DNA of 64,000 nt from Ensifer sp. LC163 (GCF_001695855.1 NZ_MBSS01000004.1:1-64000), one strand, 5' to 3'; positions 9,091-18,893 are shown, numbered from the stretch's first letter. Numbers and translations: made by a program. Notes: generated from the sequence alone by a model not told the origin.

Positions 9091-10000
9091 TAACCGGTTC
9101 CTCATCGCCGAGAAGGCGCGCGACGAGCGCCCGCAACCAGCGATGCCCCGGGTCGCCGTCGCGGCGACGGTGCCAGATCTGCTCGAAGTCGAACGGCGGA
9201 ATGGCAAAGGGCGGTTCGAAGACGGCAAGCCCGTCGGCGTCTGCCTGCGGAAGGATGCGGCGGGCGACGGTCAGGACGAGATCCGTTCCACGCACCAGGT
9301 CGGGCGCGACGCTCCAGTGCGGAACCGCAAGACAGATGCGGCGTGCATTTCCCGTCGCCGCCAGCGCAAGATCGATCTCATTGCTGGCATCGCCACGCAA
9401 CGACACCAGCACATGCGGCCGGACGAGATATTCGGCAAGATCAATGGCTAGCGATCCGCCAAGCCGCGACGCGTCTGCAAGGCAGGCAAAGCTTTCCCTG
9501 AAAAGCAGCGATGACCGGATGCCTTCACCGTGCGCCGGGAACACGCCCAGGGCCAGATCGATCTCTCCGTCCACCACCTGCGACGCCATGACCTCGCGGC
9601 TCGCCTGGCTGACGATCAGATCGACATGTGGCGCCTCGACCCGCAGGGTCGCCATCAGCCTCGGCAGCAGCACCGCCGCACCATAGTCCGACATCGCCAC
9701 TCGGAACACATGCCGCTCCGTTGCAGGGTCGAAACCTACCGGCGCAAGCAGCGACCGCATCCGAGCCATTGCTTCAGCGAGCCGCGGCGCGATCTCGAGC
9801 GCCCGTATGGTCGGCTCCAGCCGCCCACCATGCCGCACCAGCAGGGGATCATTGAAGAGATCGCGCAAGCGGGCCAGCGCATGGCTGACCGCAGGCTGGC
9901 TCTTGTTCAGGCGCACTGCGGCGCGCGAAACATGGCGTTCGGCCAACAGCGCATCGAGCACAACAAGCAGGTTCAGATCGATTCCAGCGAGGTTATTCAT
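9050..10000 (-). CDS. LysR family transcriptional regulator (NodD/SyrM-like subgroup)
   Basis: A 316-aa LysR-type regulator. The N-terminus LAGIDLNLLVVLDALLAERH followed by KSQPAVSHALARLRDLF is typical of the subgroup that includes NodD/SyrM-like and related regulators, followed by an effector domain. The ATG at 10000 places the HTH at the usual position; an upstream in-frame ATG at 10060 adds 20 unrelated residues. It is divergent from the small transporter at 10090, its likely target. The last residues (GVKYGAQRTL) and the TAA stop lie inside repeat copy 1, so the C-terminus has been remodelled by the element. The effector is unknown, and there is no reason to call it nodD. Confidence 0.92.
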   Translation of the reverse strand: MNNLAGIDLNLLVVLDALLAERHVSRAAVRLNKSQPAVSHALARLRDLFNDPLLVRHGGRLEPTIRALEIAPRLAEAMARMRSLLAPVGFDPATERHVFRVAMSDYGAAVLLPRLMATLRVEAPHVDLIVSQASREVMASQVVDGEIDLALGVFPAHGEGIRSSLLFRESFACLADASRLGGSLAIDLAEYLVRPHVLVSLRGDASNEIDLALAATGNARRICLAVPHWSVAPDLVRGTDLVLTVARRILPQADADGLAVFEPPFAIPPFDFEQIWHRRRDGDPGHRWLRALVARLLGDEEPVTTAGVKYGAQRTL

Positions 10001-10035
10001 CTTACGAATATAGACCGTGCAAACTGCGAATTTCC

Positions 10036-10050
10036 ATTCTTGATTTGAAT
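10036..10050. promoter_or_regulatory. Candidate LysR T-N11-A site
   Basis: ATTC-N7-GAAT occurs in the 89-bp gap between the LysR gene and the divergent YdcZ-like gene. This matches the interrupted dyad seen at many LysR targets. The match is short, so confidence is low. Confidence 0.3.
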
Positions 10051-10089
10051 GATCGACCATAGGGCCGTCAAACAGATCGGAATATCGTC

Positions 10090-10578
10090 ATGCCAAATGC
10101 TGGCCCACTCCTCCTCATCCTCGCAGCCGTCTTCGCCGGAGCGGTCGTGCCGCTGCAGGCCGGCGCCAACGCCGTGCTCGGCCGCCTGATCGGTCACCCT
10201 CTATGGGCGACCGCCGTTTCGCTCGGCGTCAGCCTCGCCCTCATCATCCCCATCATGATCGCCTTTCGCGTGCCGATGCCGAGCCCCGGCGCGGCACTGA
10301 AGGGCCCTTGGTGGATCTGGATCGGCGGCGCAGCCGGCGTCATCTACATCACCGCGGCCCTTCTCCTCGCCCCGAAGCTCGGCGCCGCCAGCTTCATCGT
10401 CGCGGCGATTGCCGGACAGATGGCGGTCTCGATCATCATCGACCACTTCGGCCTGATGGGCTTTCCGGAAAAACAGGTGAGCGTCGCCCGCCTCGTCGGC
10501 GTCGCGCTGATCATCAGCGGCATGGTGATCACGCAGATCGCAAGCACCATGCCCGCACTCGCAAGCCAGGGCCGGTGA
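10090..10578 (+). CDS. Small DMT-superfamily transporter (DUF606/YdcZ family)
   Basis: A 162-aa integral membrane protein with five predicted hydrophobic helices (about 7-27, 40-60, 72-95, 99-120, 132-153). The early motif GAVVPLQAGANAVLGR is typical of the YdcZ/DUF606 family, half-size relatives of EamA drug/metabolite exporters that probably function as dimers. It is divergent from the LysR gene at 9050-10000, which probably controls it. The substrate is unknown. Confidence 0.88.
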   Translation: MPNAGPLLLILAAVFAGAVVPLQAGANAVLGRLIGHPLWATAVSLGVSLALIIPIMIAFRVPMPSPGAALKGPWWIWIGGAAGVIYITAALLLAPKLGAASFIVAAIAGQMAVSIIIDHFGLMGFPEKQVSVARLVGVALIISGMVITQIASTMPALASQGR

Positions 10579-10671
10579 CCATGTGTACCTCCCCGCCACA
10601 ATTCTTGTCGCTGCCCCGCCGCCGTGATAACAAGCGTTCATGTCGACCGAACCACACCTGATGGCGTGACG

Positions 10672-10690
10672 AGCCCCGCAAGGCGGGGCT
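10672..10690. other. GC-rich hairpin, possible weak terminator
   Basis: AGCCCCGC (10672-10679) pairs perfectly with GCGGGGCT (10683-10690) across a 3-base loop, 94 bp after the YdcZ-like gene. There is no T-tract, so function as an intrinsic terminator is uncertain. The rest of 10579-10840 shows nothing recognisable. Confidence 0.4.
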
Positions 10691-10840
10691 TGCAGCAGCG
10701 AGCCCAAAGTCGCCCGTGGTTCACGGGCTGGTCTCCATTGATTCGATTGACCTCTTTCTCCTAGGTTCGCGGCACGGCCCAATCGCAGGCCGGTGCGATG
10801 GTGGGGAGCGCGAGGCAATCGACCGCCATTCGGGCTCGTT

Positions 10841-12049
10841 ATGAAATCGCCATCCCTTTGGAAATCGGCCGTCTTCCGGCGCGTCGGATTCGCTCTTACC
10901 TTTTACTCCTTCTGCTCATGGATGCTGGTCGCAGCGCTGCCGCTTCTCGTCGCGCAGCGGTTCGGCGCCGGCACAGAACTTGTCGACAGCCTCGCGCTGC
11001 GGCTCGCACCGCGCATCCTGTTTGCCCCCGTGGCCGCAGGGCTGATCCGGCGCTTTGGTCCTCGGTTCCCCGTTTGTGCCGGACTGATCGTGACGGCGCT
11101 GTGCCTCATCGCTCTTGCCGTCGTAGAGCATGCCGGCGCGCTGCAGATCGTTGTTCTGGCAATCGGTCTTGCCGACACCATTGTTGTCCCGGGCCTGCTG
11201 GCGCTGCGCGCCGCTACGACGCCTGTCGGTCGCAACATGGAAGCAAACACAACGTTTCAAACGATCGATCGTCTTGCCAAGATCCTTGGCCCGCCGGCGG
11301 CCGGGCTCATGCTGACGATCACATCCCCTGCCCTGGCCTTCCCGGCGCTTGCCGGCGGCCATCTCGTGGCCGCGATCGCCCTTTGCCGGGGCATCGTGGC
11401 ATCGTGGCAGATGTCGCTCGAACCGGAGCTGGCCGCCAGATCGGGTCTTCTTCGAGAAGCCACAGCGACGATGCGAGAGAACCCGATGCTCTGGGCTCTC
11501 GTCCTGCCGGCGCTCGGCTACATGATTTCTCTCGGCGCGCTGCAGCCCTTCCTTTTCTGGCTCAATCACGATCAGTTCGGGCTCGGCCCGGCGATGTGGA
11601 CCGTGCTGCTCGCAGCACAAGGAACGGGCGCCGTCATCGGCGCTCTCGTGTCGAACCGGCTGGCGAAAACGCTGGTCGATGCACAGTCGCTGCTGACCGC
11701 CTATCTCGTCGCAAGCCTTCTCGAAGGCGTGACGACGCTTGCGCTGGTCGTCGCGCCGAACCATGCGCTGGCAACGGCGATGCTGATCATCGGTGGCATA
11801 CCGGAGATGGTCGCCTTCGCCGCCTATTTCACGCTCATCCAGCAACGGCTGAGCCTTGCGCGCCAGGCCGTTTTCTATGCGCTGAGTCTGCCGTTGATGG
11901 ATCTGTTCATGGTCGTTGGCGTCCTGGCGGGCACGCTTTACAGTGACGGCTGGATGACGCTTCGGCAATTCTGGTTCATTGCCGGCGCCAGCGCGATCCT
12001 TCCCGTCCTTCCGTTCCTTGCCTGGAGGCCTCTGAGCCGAGGAACGTAA
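10841..12049 (+). CDS. MFS transporter (efflux type)
   Basis: A 402-aa major facilitator with about 12 hydrophobic segments. The motif-A region is degenerate (LAPRILFAPVAAGLIRRFGP after TM2), and DTIVVPGLLALRAATTP and PPAAGLMLTIT resemble EntS-like and macrolide-type exporters. The ATG at 10841 precedes a basic amphipathic N-terminus; the in-frame extension to 10793 lacks a ribosome site. It is a stand-alone gene 106 bp before the aldehyde dehydrogenase. The substrate cannot be predicted. Confidence 0.88.
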   Translation: MKSPSLWKSAVFRRVGFALTFYSFCSWMLVAALPLLVAQRFGAGTELVDSLALRLAPRILFAPVAAGLIRRFGPRFPVCAGLIVTALCLIALAVVEHAGALQIVVLAIGLADTIVVPGLLALRAATTPVGRNMEANTTFQTIDRLAKILGPPAAGLMLTITSPALAFPALAGGHLVAAIALCRGIVASWQMSLEPELAARSGLLREATATMRENPMLWALVLPALGYMISLGALQPFLFWLNHDQFGLGPAMWTVLLAAQGTGAVIGALVSNRLAKTLVDAQSLLTAYLVASLLEGVTTLALVVAPNHALATAMLIIGGIPEMVAFAAYFTLIQQRLSLARQAVFYALSLPLMDLFMVVGVLAGTLYSDGWMTLRQFWFIAGASAILPVLPFLAWRPLSRGT

Positions 12050-12154
12050 GGGCCTCAGCGAAAAGCAAGATAGCCCAGAAAAAGTATGGCCGGCCGCTGG
12101 CGCGATCCCCATGGAGAGGGCCATACTCTGCCGGGCTGAAATGAGGGTACAGGC

Positions 12155-13633
<1,479 letters not shown>

Positions 13634-13769
13634 AGGCGCCCCCGCAGCAAAGGCGCCGGCCTCGACGGGCGGCGTCAAATTCCCTTCATGCGCCTATGGA
13701 ATAAGCCAGATAACGGTAGCATCATGCCGCGAGCTGCCGCACTGCGCGCTTGTGCGCTGGAGGGATGCG

Positions 13770-14690
13770 ATGAACAGGTTAAACGGCGACTTCGATGGGC
13801 AGGACTGGCTCGAGGCGGAACTCGCCGATACGCTCGATGAAGACTACGAGCTCGAGCTTTCCGAGCCGGCGCTTTCGGAAGAGATCCGCAAGATCTACCG
13901 CAAGAACCACCCGCCGTCGCTTCCGCGCATCGACTATTTCCGCACCCTGATAGGTTTGCAATCCGAACTGATCAAGCTGCAGGACTGGGTCGTGCACCAC
14001 AAGGAGAAGGTCGTGGTGATCTTCGAGGGGCGCGATTCTGCCGGCAAGGGCGGCGTGATCAAGCGCATTACCCAGCGGCTCAATCCGCGCGTCGTCAGGG
14101 TCACGGCGCTGCCCGCCCCGTCGGACCGCGAAAAGACCCAATGGTATTTCCAGCGCTACGTGCCGCATCTGCCGGCCGGCGGCGAGATCGTGCTGTTCGA
14201 CCGCTCCTGGTACAATCGTTCCGGCGTCGAACGCGTCATGGGCTTTGCCAGCGAAGACCAGGTCGAGCAGTTCTTCAACGACGTGCCGGAATTCGAGCGC
14301 ATGCTGGTGCGCTCCGGCATCCGGCTGGTCAAATACTGGTTCTCGATCACTGACGAGGAGCAGCAGATGCGCTTCCTCGTGCGCATCCACGACCCGCTGA
14401 AGCAGTGGAAGCTGTCGCCGATGGATCTGCAGTCGCGCGTGCGCTGGGAGGCCTATACCAAGGCCAAGGAAGAGACCTTCGCCAGAACCAACATTCCCGA
14501 AGCGCCGTGGCACATCGTCGAAGGCAACGACAAGAAGCGGGCGCGGCTGAACTGTATGGATCACCTGCTGCAGCAGATTCCCTATGAGGATGTGCCGCAC
14601 GAGGAGATCACCCTGCCGGAGCGGGTCTTCAACCCCGATTACGAGCGCAAGGTCCTGCCGCCCGAACTCTACGTGCCGTCAAAATACTGA
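13770..14690 (+). CDS. ppk2: Polyphosphate kinase 2 (PPK2) family protein
   Basis: A 306-aa PPK2-family phosphotransferase using polyphosphate to phosphorylate nucleoside diphosphates (or the reverse reaction). Walker A is FEGRDSAGKGG (about residues 85-95), the lid/Walker B region is LFDRSWYNRSGVERVMGF, followed by FEVE-like EFERML and the conserved tail DHLLQQIPYE. There is an acidic N-terminal extension (DTLDEDYELELSEPALSEE). The ATG at 13770 follows GGAGGG at 13759-13764. It is monocistronic; NDP versus NMP specificity cannot be assigned by eye. Confidence 0.93.
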   Translation: MNRLNGDFDGQDWLEAELADTLDEDYELELSEPALSEEIRKIYRKNHPPSLPRIDYFRTLIGLQSELIKLQDWVVHHKEKVVVIFEGRDSAGKGGVIKRITQRLNPRVVRVTALPAPSDREKTQWYFQRYVPHLPAGGEIVLFDRSWYNRSGVERVMGFASEDQVEQFFNDVPEFERMLVRSGIRLVKYWFSITDEEQQMRFLVRIHDPLKQWKLSPMDLQSRVRWEAYTKAKEETFARTNIPEAPWHIVEGNDKKRARLNCMDHLLQQIPYEDVPHEEITLPERVFNPDYERKVLPPELYVPSKY

Positions 14691-14775
14691 CCGCGGCTCT
14701 GGCACGACATGGTGCAAGGCCGGCGCTTTCCGGCCCTGCGCTCTTGCCAAGGTGACGCGGAAATCGGACAGTCCG

Positions 14776-14791
14776 TGAAACGACAGTTTCA
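14776..14791. promoter_or_regulatory. Palindromic operator at rpiR-type gene start
   Basis: TGAAACGACAGTTTCA: perfect 6-bp arms TGAAAC/GTTTCA around four bases, immediately before the RpiR-family start. The same GAAAC-N4-GTTTC core recurs upstream of the MFS gene at 15973, so this is the probable autoregulatory site. Confidence 0.65.
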
Positions 14792-14802
14792 TGGAATTGG
14801 CA

Positions 14803-15645
14803 ATGAGTCCCAAAGAGCGATCCTTCCTCACCCGCGTTCGTCAGGTCCTGCCGGAGCTCCATCCGGCAGAGCGGCGCCTTGGAGATTTTCTCTGCGACTT
14901 TCCGGGCGAAGTCGCCAGCTATTCCGCCCAGGAACTGGCAGCTCTGGCGCATGTGTCGAAGGCCACCGTGTCACGTTTCATCCAGCGGCTAGGCTATGAA
15001 AACTACGAGGAAGCGCGCCGCCATGCGCGTGCCGACAAGCAGACGGGGTCGCGCCTCTTCCTCGCGACAAGCGCGGATACGGCGGGCGAGCAATCCGTCA
15101 CCGCCCATGTCGCGCAAGGGGTCGCCAATATCGAAGCCACGTTTCTCGCGATATCGGAAACCCAGATCAACACCGCGTCTGCAGCGCTGTTGAAGGCGCG
15201 CAAGGTCTGGGTCATCGGCTTTCGCGCCAGCCATTCCTTCGCCACCTATCTGCAATGGCAGCTGACACAGGTGATCGAGAACATCTCGGCCATTCCCGGT
15301 GGCGGACAGACGCTGGGCGAGCATCTCGTCAGCTTCACGCCCGACGACGTCGTCATCGTCTTCGGCCTGCGCCGCCGCATCGCGCTGATGGACGCGCTGC
15401 TCAACCAGGTGGAAAAATCCGGAGCCCGCCTGCTCTACATCACCGACGAAGGCGTACCCTTCCTCAGCCAGGCCGAGTGGCATTTCCGCTGCCAGACGCT
15501 GGCGCCCGGGCCCCTCTTCAACCACGTCTCCGTCATGGCGCTCTGCCATCTCTTGACGACGCGATGCATCGAAACGGCCGGTGTGACCGGTCGCAACCGT
15601 CTGCGCGGCATCGAAGCCCTGAACGACGCGCTCGAAGAACTGTGA
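14803..15645 (+). CDS. RpiR/MurR family transcriptional regulator with SIS domain
   Basis: A 280-aa RpiR-type regulator. The N-terminal HTH (about residues 1-75) contains LPELHPAERRLGDFL and the helix LAALAHVSKATVSRFIQRLG, and the C-terminal SIS sugar-phosphate-like domain has ARKVWVIGFRASHSFATYLQ and LVSFTPDDVVIVFGLRRR. ATG 14803 is preferred because the operator palindrome then lies wholly upstream; ATG 14791 (four residues longer) overlaps it. It precedes the MFS/racemase-fold pair at 15973-18092. The recurring palindromes suggest autoregulation and control of that pair. The ligand is unknown; SIS-domain relatives often sense phosphorylated sugars, but some rhizobial homologues regulate other catabolic genes. 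Confidence 0.92.
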   Translation: MSPKERSFLTRVRQVLPELHPAERRLGDFLCDFPGEVASYSAQELAALAHVSKATVSRFIQRLGYENYEEARRHARADKQTGSRLFLATSADTAGEQSVTAHVAQGVANIEATFLAISETQINTASAALLKARKVWVIGFRASHSFATYLQWQLTQVIENISAIPGGGQTLGEHLVSFTPDDVVIVFGLRRRIALMDALLNQVEKSGARLLYITDEGVPFLSQAEWHFRCQTLAPGPLFNHVSVMALCHLLTTRCIETAGVTGRNRLRGIEALNDALEEL

Positions 15646-15694
15646 CCGTTGTTTGGGCATCTGCCTGAAACTGAGGTGCATTATTCGATCATAA

Positions 15695-15708
15695 GAAATC
15701 ACAGTTTC
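15695..15708. promoter_or_regulatory. GAAAC-N4-GTTTC operator-like site (one mismatch)
   Basis: GAAAT-CACA-GTTTC, 50 bp after the RpiR gene, belongs to the palindrome set in 15646-15972. Confidence 0.45.
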
Positions 15709-15757
15709 ACGCGGCGGATACAGACCGACTTTTGTCCATATATCTGATTATAAACGC

Positions 15758-15771
15758 GAAACTATGGTTTC
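15758..15771. promoter_or_regulatory. GAAAC-N4-GTTTC operator (perfect)
   Basis: GAAAC-TATG-GTTTC ends nine bases before the -24 element at 15780, a position from which a bound repressor could affect promoter use. It is the best-conserved copy of the palindrome upstream of the MFS gene. Confidence 0.6.
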
Positions 15772-15779
15772 TCATCTTT

Positions 15780-15795
15780 TGGCACGAAACCTGCA
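15780..15795 (+). promoter_or_regulatory. Sigma-54-type -24/-12 promoter
   Basis: TGGCACGAAACCTGCA matches the sigma-54 consensus TGGCACG-N4-TTGCA at all but one informative position, with GG and GC dinucleotides separated by exactly 10 bases. Transcription would start near 15805-15808 and read into the MFS gene at 15973. A GGTGCA half-site resembling an NtrC element occurs at 15675-15680. Confidence 0.6.
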
Positions 15796-15857
15796 TTCCT
15801 CGATGGCGTTGTTTCGAAGATGAATTGTGCTGGACGACAAGAGCGCCCGCCAGGCGC

Positions 15858-15871
15858 GAAACGTCCGGTTC
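15858..15871. promoter_or_regulatory. Degenerate GAAAC-N4-GTTTC site
   Basis: GAAAC-GTCC-GGTTC, one mismatch in the right arm, lies within the leader downstream of the putative sigma-54 start point. Confidence 0.35.
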
Positions 15872-15898
15872 GCCCGGTTCGAAGCAAAATTTCAGTAT

Positions 15899-15912
15899 GA
15901 AACTACGATTTC
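15899..15912. promoter_or_regulatory. GAAAC-N4-GTTTC operator-like site
   Basis: GAAAC-TACG-ATTTC, one mismatch, is 29 bp upstream of a second copy at 15928. Both lie between the putative promoter and the MFS start codon. Confidence 0.5.
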
Positions 15913-15927
15913 TTGATGTAGCATCAT

Positions 15928-15941
15928 GAAACTAAGTTTTC
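15928..15941. promoter_or_regulatory. GAAAC-N4-GTTTC operator-like site
   Basis: GAAAC-TAAG-TTTTC, one mismatch, lies 32 bp upstream of the MFS start codon. Confidence 0.5.
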
Positions 15942-15972
15942 ACGCCAGTTAAGCCATAAAGGGGAACAAACC

Positions 15973-17436
15973 ATGGCAGCGGAAAATATGGTGCCGTCCG
16001 GCAAGTCTTCGCCGGTCATTCGACAGTTGGAATCAGCATTCACCAAGATCGGCGTCACCGGCGCCCACAAGCAGATCATCGCCCTCGTTCTGATCGGCTG
16101 CCTGTTCGACAGTTTCGAGCAGAACACCATCGGCGTCGCCGGCCCCATCCTGAAGGAACATTGGGGCCTGACCGGTACGGATATCGGCTTCCTCAACACC
16201 ATCACCTTCGGCAGCGCCGCCATCGGCCGGTTGCTGTCGGGCATCCTCGGCGATCGCTACGGCCGCCGCGTGATGCTGACGATCAACCTTCTGCTCTTCA
16301 CCATCGGCTCGGCCGCCTGCGCGCTCGCACCGAATTTCGCGGCGCTGTGCTTTGCCCGCGCCATTGTCGGCTTCGGCGTCGGCGGTGAAATCTCCACCGC
16401 AGTGACGATGCTGTCGGAATTCTGCTCGCCGAAATTCCGCGGCACGGCCGCCGGCCTCGTCAATGTCGGCGCCGGCGGCTTCGGCAACTTCCTCGCCCCC
16501 GCCTTCGGCCTGCTGATCTTCACGCTCTTCCCGGGGGAAAACAGCTGGCGCTGGCTGTTCGCCGCGCTGGCCCTGCCGGCGCTGCTCGTGGTCTTCTATC
16601 GCCGTTTCGTGCCCGAAACCCCGCGGTTCCTTGCCTCGCAGGGAAAGATCGACGAGGCGAACAAGGTGCTGTCGATCCTCGCCTCCGGATCGCTGCGGCC
16701 GCGCAATCTTAAGGTCGAGGAATATCTGACCAAGGATCACGTCCAGGACGAAGCGCCCGCGAAGAGTGATTGGAAAGAGCTTTTCCGGGCACCGTTCATC
16801 GGCCGGACCATCCCCGTTGCGATCGCCATCCTGATGAGTTACGGCGCCCAGCTGTCGGTGCTGACGCTGATGCCGATCATCTTCGTGTCGATGGGCTACA
16901 CCCTGCAGGGCAGCCTGCTCTACAGCATGATCATCCAGAGCGGCAGCGTGCTCGGCGCCATCGCCGCCTCGATGTTCGGCTACTATTTCCCGCGCAAGAA
17001 GGTGCTGACAACAGGTGCGGTCTTCGCCTGCCTGGCAGCAGTTTCGATCGCCTATCTCGGAACCAACATCTACCTCGTCTTGATGTTCGGAGCGATCTTC
17101 CAGTTCTTCGTGCTCTTGCTCAACACCTCGATCTGGATCTACGCGCCGGAACTCTTCCCGACGCGCATCCGTGCCTTCGGCGTCGCACTCATCCTGGCAA
17201 CGGGATCGGCAGCGGGCTCCTTCGTTCCGACGATCTCCGGCATGCTGTTCGATACCTACGGCATGGTCGGGGTTTTCGGTCTGGCGGCCGGCATGTACGC
17301 GGTCTTCGCATTCTGCATCCAGCTCGGTCCCGAGACCTATGGCATGTCGATGGAAGATCTGGACCAGCCGGCGGACGCCGACCTCGCCAAGGCTGAACCA
17401 AAACAGGTCAATGTCGGCATGGAAGTCAGAACGTGA
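15973..17436 (+). CDS. MFS transporter, metabolite:H+ symporter type
   Basis: A 487-aa permease with 12 hydrophobic helices of the sugar/aromatic-acid symporter branch. Motif A after TM2 is GILGDRYGRRVMLTINLLLF, the TM4 motif is FARAIVGFGVGGEIST, and the mid-loop motif is FVPETPRFL. The central cytoplasmic loop and C-terminus resemble AAHS/metabolite-H+ symporters. A ribosome site AGGGGAA lies about 10 bp upstream. It is translationally coupled (GTGA overlap) to the Asp/Glu-racemase-fold gene, and is probably controlled by the upstream RpiR regulator and sigma-54-type promoter. Confidence 0.92.
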   Translation: MAAENMVPSGKSSPVIRQLESAFTKIGVTGAHKQIIALVLIGCLFDSFEQNTIGVAGPILKEHWGLTGTDIGFLNTITFGSAAIGRLLSGILGDRYGRRVMLTINLLLFTIGSAACALAPNFAALCFARAIVGFGVGGEISTAVTMLSEFCSPKFRGTAAGLVNVGAGGFGNFLAPAFGLLIFTLFPGENSWRWLFAALALPALLVVFYRRFVPETPRFLASQGKIDEANKVLSILASGSLRPRNLKVEEYLTKDHVQDEAPAKSDWKELFRAPFIGRTIPVAIAILMSYGAQLSVLTLMPIIFVSMGYTLQGSLLYSMIIQSGSVLGAIAASMFGYYFPRKKVLTTGAVFACLAAVSIAYLGTNIYLVLMFGAIFQFFVLLLNTSIWIYAPELFPTRIRAFGVALILATGSAAGSFVPTISGMLFDTYGMVGVFGLAAGMYAVFAFCIQLGPETYGMSMEDLDQPADADLAKAEPKQVNVGMEVRT

Positions 17437-18092
17437 CCGCACATATCCTGTTGATCAACCCGAACAGCTCGCACGCAACAAGCAGCATGATGCTCGCCAT
17501 CGCTGAGCGGGCTGTAACCGGACGCTTGGCCGTGGCAATCGCCACGGCCAAGCGGAACCCGCAGATGATCGTCACGCCGGAGCAGTTGACGGCCGCGGCT
17601 GACGAGGTCATCGAGATCGGCACGTCCCATGCCGCGGATTGCCTCGGCATCATCGTCAGCGCTTTCGGCGATCCAGGCCTTGCCGCCCTTAAGGATCGTG
17701 TCGACATCCCCGTCGTCGGCATCTGCGAGGCATCGATGATCGAAGCCGCGCGAAACGGCCGCAAGTTCGGCGTCGCAACCACGACCCCGGACCTGATCGA
17801 AGCGATCGACGAGCGCGCCCACGACCTCGGCCTTGCCGGCCAATACACCGGCATCCGTTGCACGCCCGGCGATCCGCTCGCGCTTGCCGGCGATGAAAAA
17901 CGGCTGCGGGACCAGCTCGGCGAAGCGGTCCGGCACTGCATCGAACTTGATGGCGCCGGGGCCGTCATCATCGGCGGCGGCCCGCTCGGCCAGGCGGCCG
18001 AACAATTGCAGCCCGATTTCACCACGCCGATCATCGCCCCCATCCCTTGCGCGGTGGAGCGCGTGCTCGACCTGATGCGGGTCAACGCCTGA
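17433..18092 (+). CDS. Asp/Glu racemase superfamily protein (hydantoin-racemase-like, catalytic Cys apparently absent)
   Basis: A 219-aa protein with the hydantoin/allantoin racemase N-terminus ILLINPNSSHATSSMM and conserved DIPVVGICEASM. The usual first catalytic Cys in the xxACFGDPG segment is replaced: here IIVSAFGDPGL (Ala at about residue 77). The second, usually GCAGM, reads IIGGGPLGQ. Cys70 and Cys98 exist, but not at the expected places. It starts at GTG 17433, overlapping the MFS stop. The pairing with a permease suggests it acts on the imported compound; true racemase activity is doubtful. Confidence 0.85.
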   Translation: MTAHILLINPNSSHATSSMMLAIAERAVTGRLAVAIATAKRNPQMIVTPEQLTAAADEVIEIGTSHAADCLGIIVSAFGDPGLAALKDRVDIPVVGICEASMIEAARNGRKFGVATTTPDLIEAIDERAHDLGLAGQYTGIRCTPGDPLALAGDEKRLRDQLGEAVRHCIELDGAGAVIIGGGPLGQAAEQLQPDFTTPIIAPIPCAVERVLDLMRVNA

Positions 18093-18192
18093 CTCGCCAC
18101 TTTCGAAGCCCGATCCGGCCGGCAATTTCGCCGGACACATCAGGGCGAACCGGGTAGGCCCGGGCCTGCGCCGGCGACTGACCTTGTTGACG

Positions 18193-18226
18193 GCAAGGAC
18201 TCTGTGATATTTTCGAATGTCCTTGC
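18193..18226. other. Inverted repeat upstream of ankyrin gene
   Basis: GCAAGGAC (18193-18200) and GTCCTTGC (18219-18226) are perfect 8-bp arms with an 18-base spacer, 34 bp before the ankyrin-gene start. It could be an operator or a leader hairpin. Confidence 0.35.
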
Positions 18227-18259
18227 ATGCAAAACCGAAGCTGGGGCGGAGGTGGCGCG

Positions 18260-18850
18260 ATGAACTGTCTTTGTGCTTCGGTCGCCGGGCTGGCGTTTTT
18301 CACCTCGACGGCATTTGCGGGTCCCTTGCATGACGCGGCAAGAGACGGCGACATCAAGCGCGTCACACAGTTGCTGGATCAGGGGACCGACATCACCGCG
18401 CCGGACACGGCCGGCGAGCCGGCATTGCTGATTGCGTCGCTAGCCGGGCAGCCGGATGTGGTCACTCTGCTGCTCGATCGCGGCTGCGACATCGATATCC
18501 GCAACAAAGGCGGGCTGACCGCCCTGCATGCCGCCGCCTATGGCGGCAATCTCGACACCGTCAAGCTACTGCTGGCCAAGGGCGCCGATGTCAACGACAC
18601 CAAGAACTTCTACCATATGTCGCCTCTGCATGCCGCCGCCGAGGAAGGCCACGCCGACGTCGTGGCCTTGCTGCTAACCCAGAAGGCCGAAGTCGAGGCG
18701 AAGGAACGCAATGGCTACACGCCGCTGACGCAGGCCGGCTGGCGCTCGCACTGGGACGCAGCCGAGCTTCTCTTGAAGGCGGGCGCCACCTGCCAGAAGG
18801 CCGACCTCGTCGGCGACTGGCTCTATACCGAATGCACGAAGCGGAAGTGA
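18260..18850 (+). CDS. Secreted ankyrin-repeat protein
   Basis: A 196-aa protein with a signal peptide (MNCLCASVAGLAFFTSTAFA) and about five ankyrin repeats (for example GPLHDAARDGDIKRVTQLLD, GLTALHAAAYGGNLDTVKLL, SPLHAAAEEGHADVVALLLT, YTPLTQAGWRSHWDAAELLL), ending with a Cys-containing tail. ATG 18260 has a strong ribosome site (GGAGGTGG at 18248-18255). Periplasmic ankyrin proteins in proteobacteria act in protein-protein contacts and sometimes pair with catalases; here the partner may be the YHS-domain protein 43 bp downstream. Confidence 0.88.
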   Translation: MNCLCASVAGLAFFTSTAFAGPLHDAARDGDIKRVTQLLDQGTDITAPDTAGEPALLIASLAGQPDVVTLLLDRGCDIDIRNKGGLTALHAAAYGGNLDTVKLLLAKGADVNDTKNFYHMSPLHAAAEEGHADVVALLLTQKAEVEAKERNGYTPLTQAGWRSHWDAAELLLKAGATCQKADLVGDWLYTECTKRK

Positions 18851-18893
18851 CGCCAGAAGCGCGCCACCCGCATCCGGAAATCGGAGAAAAGGA

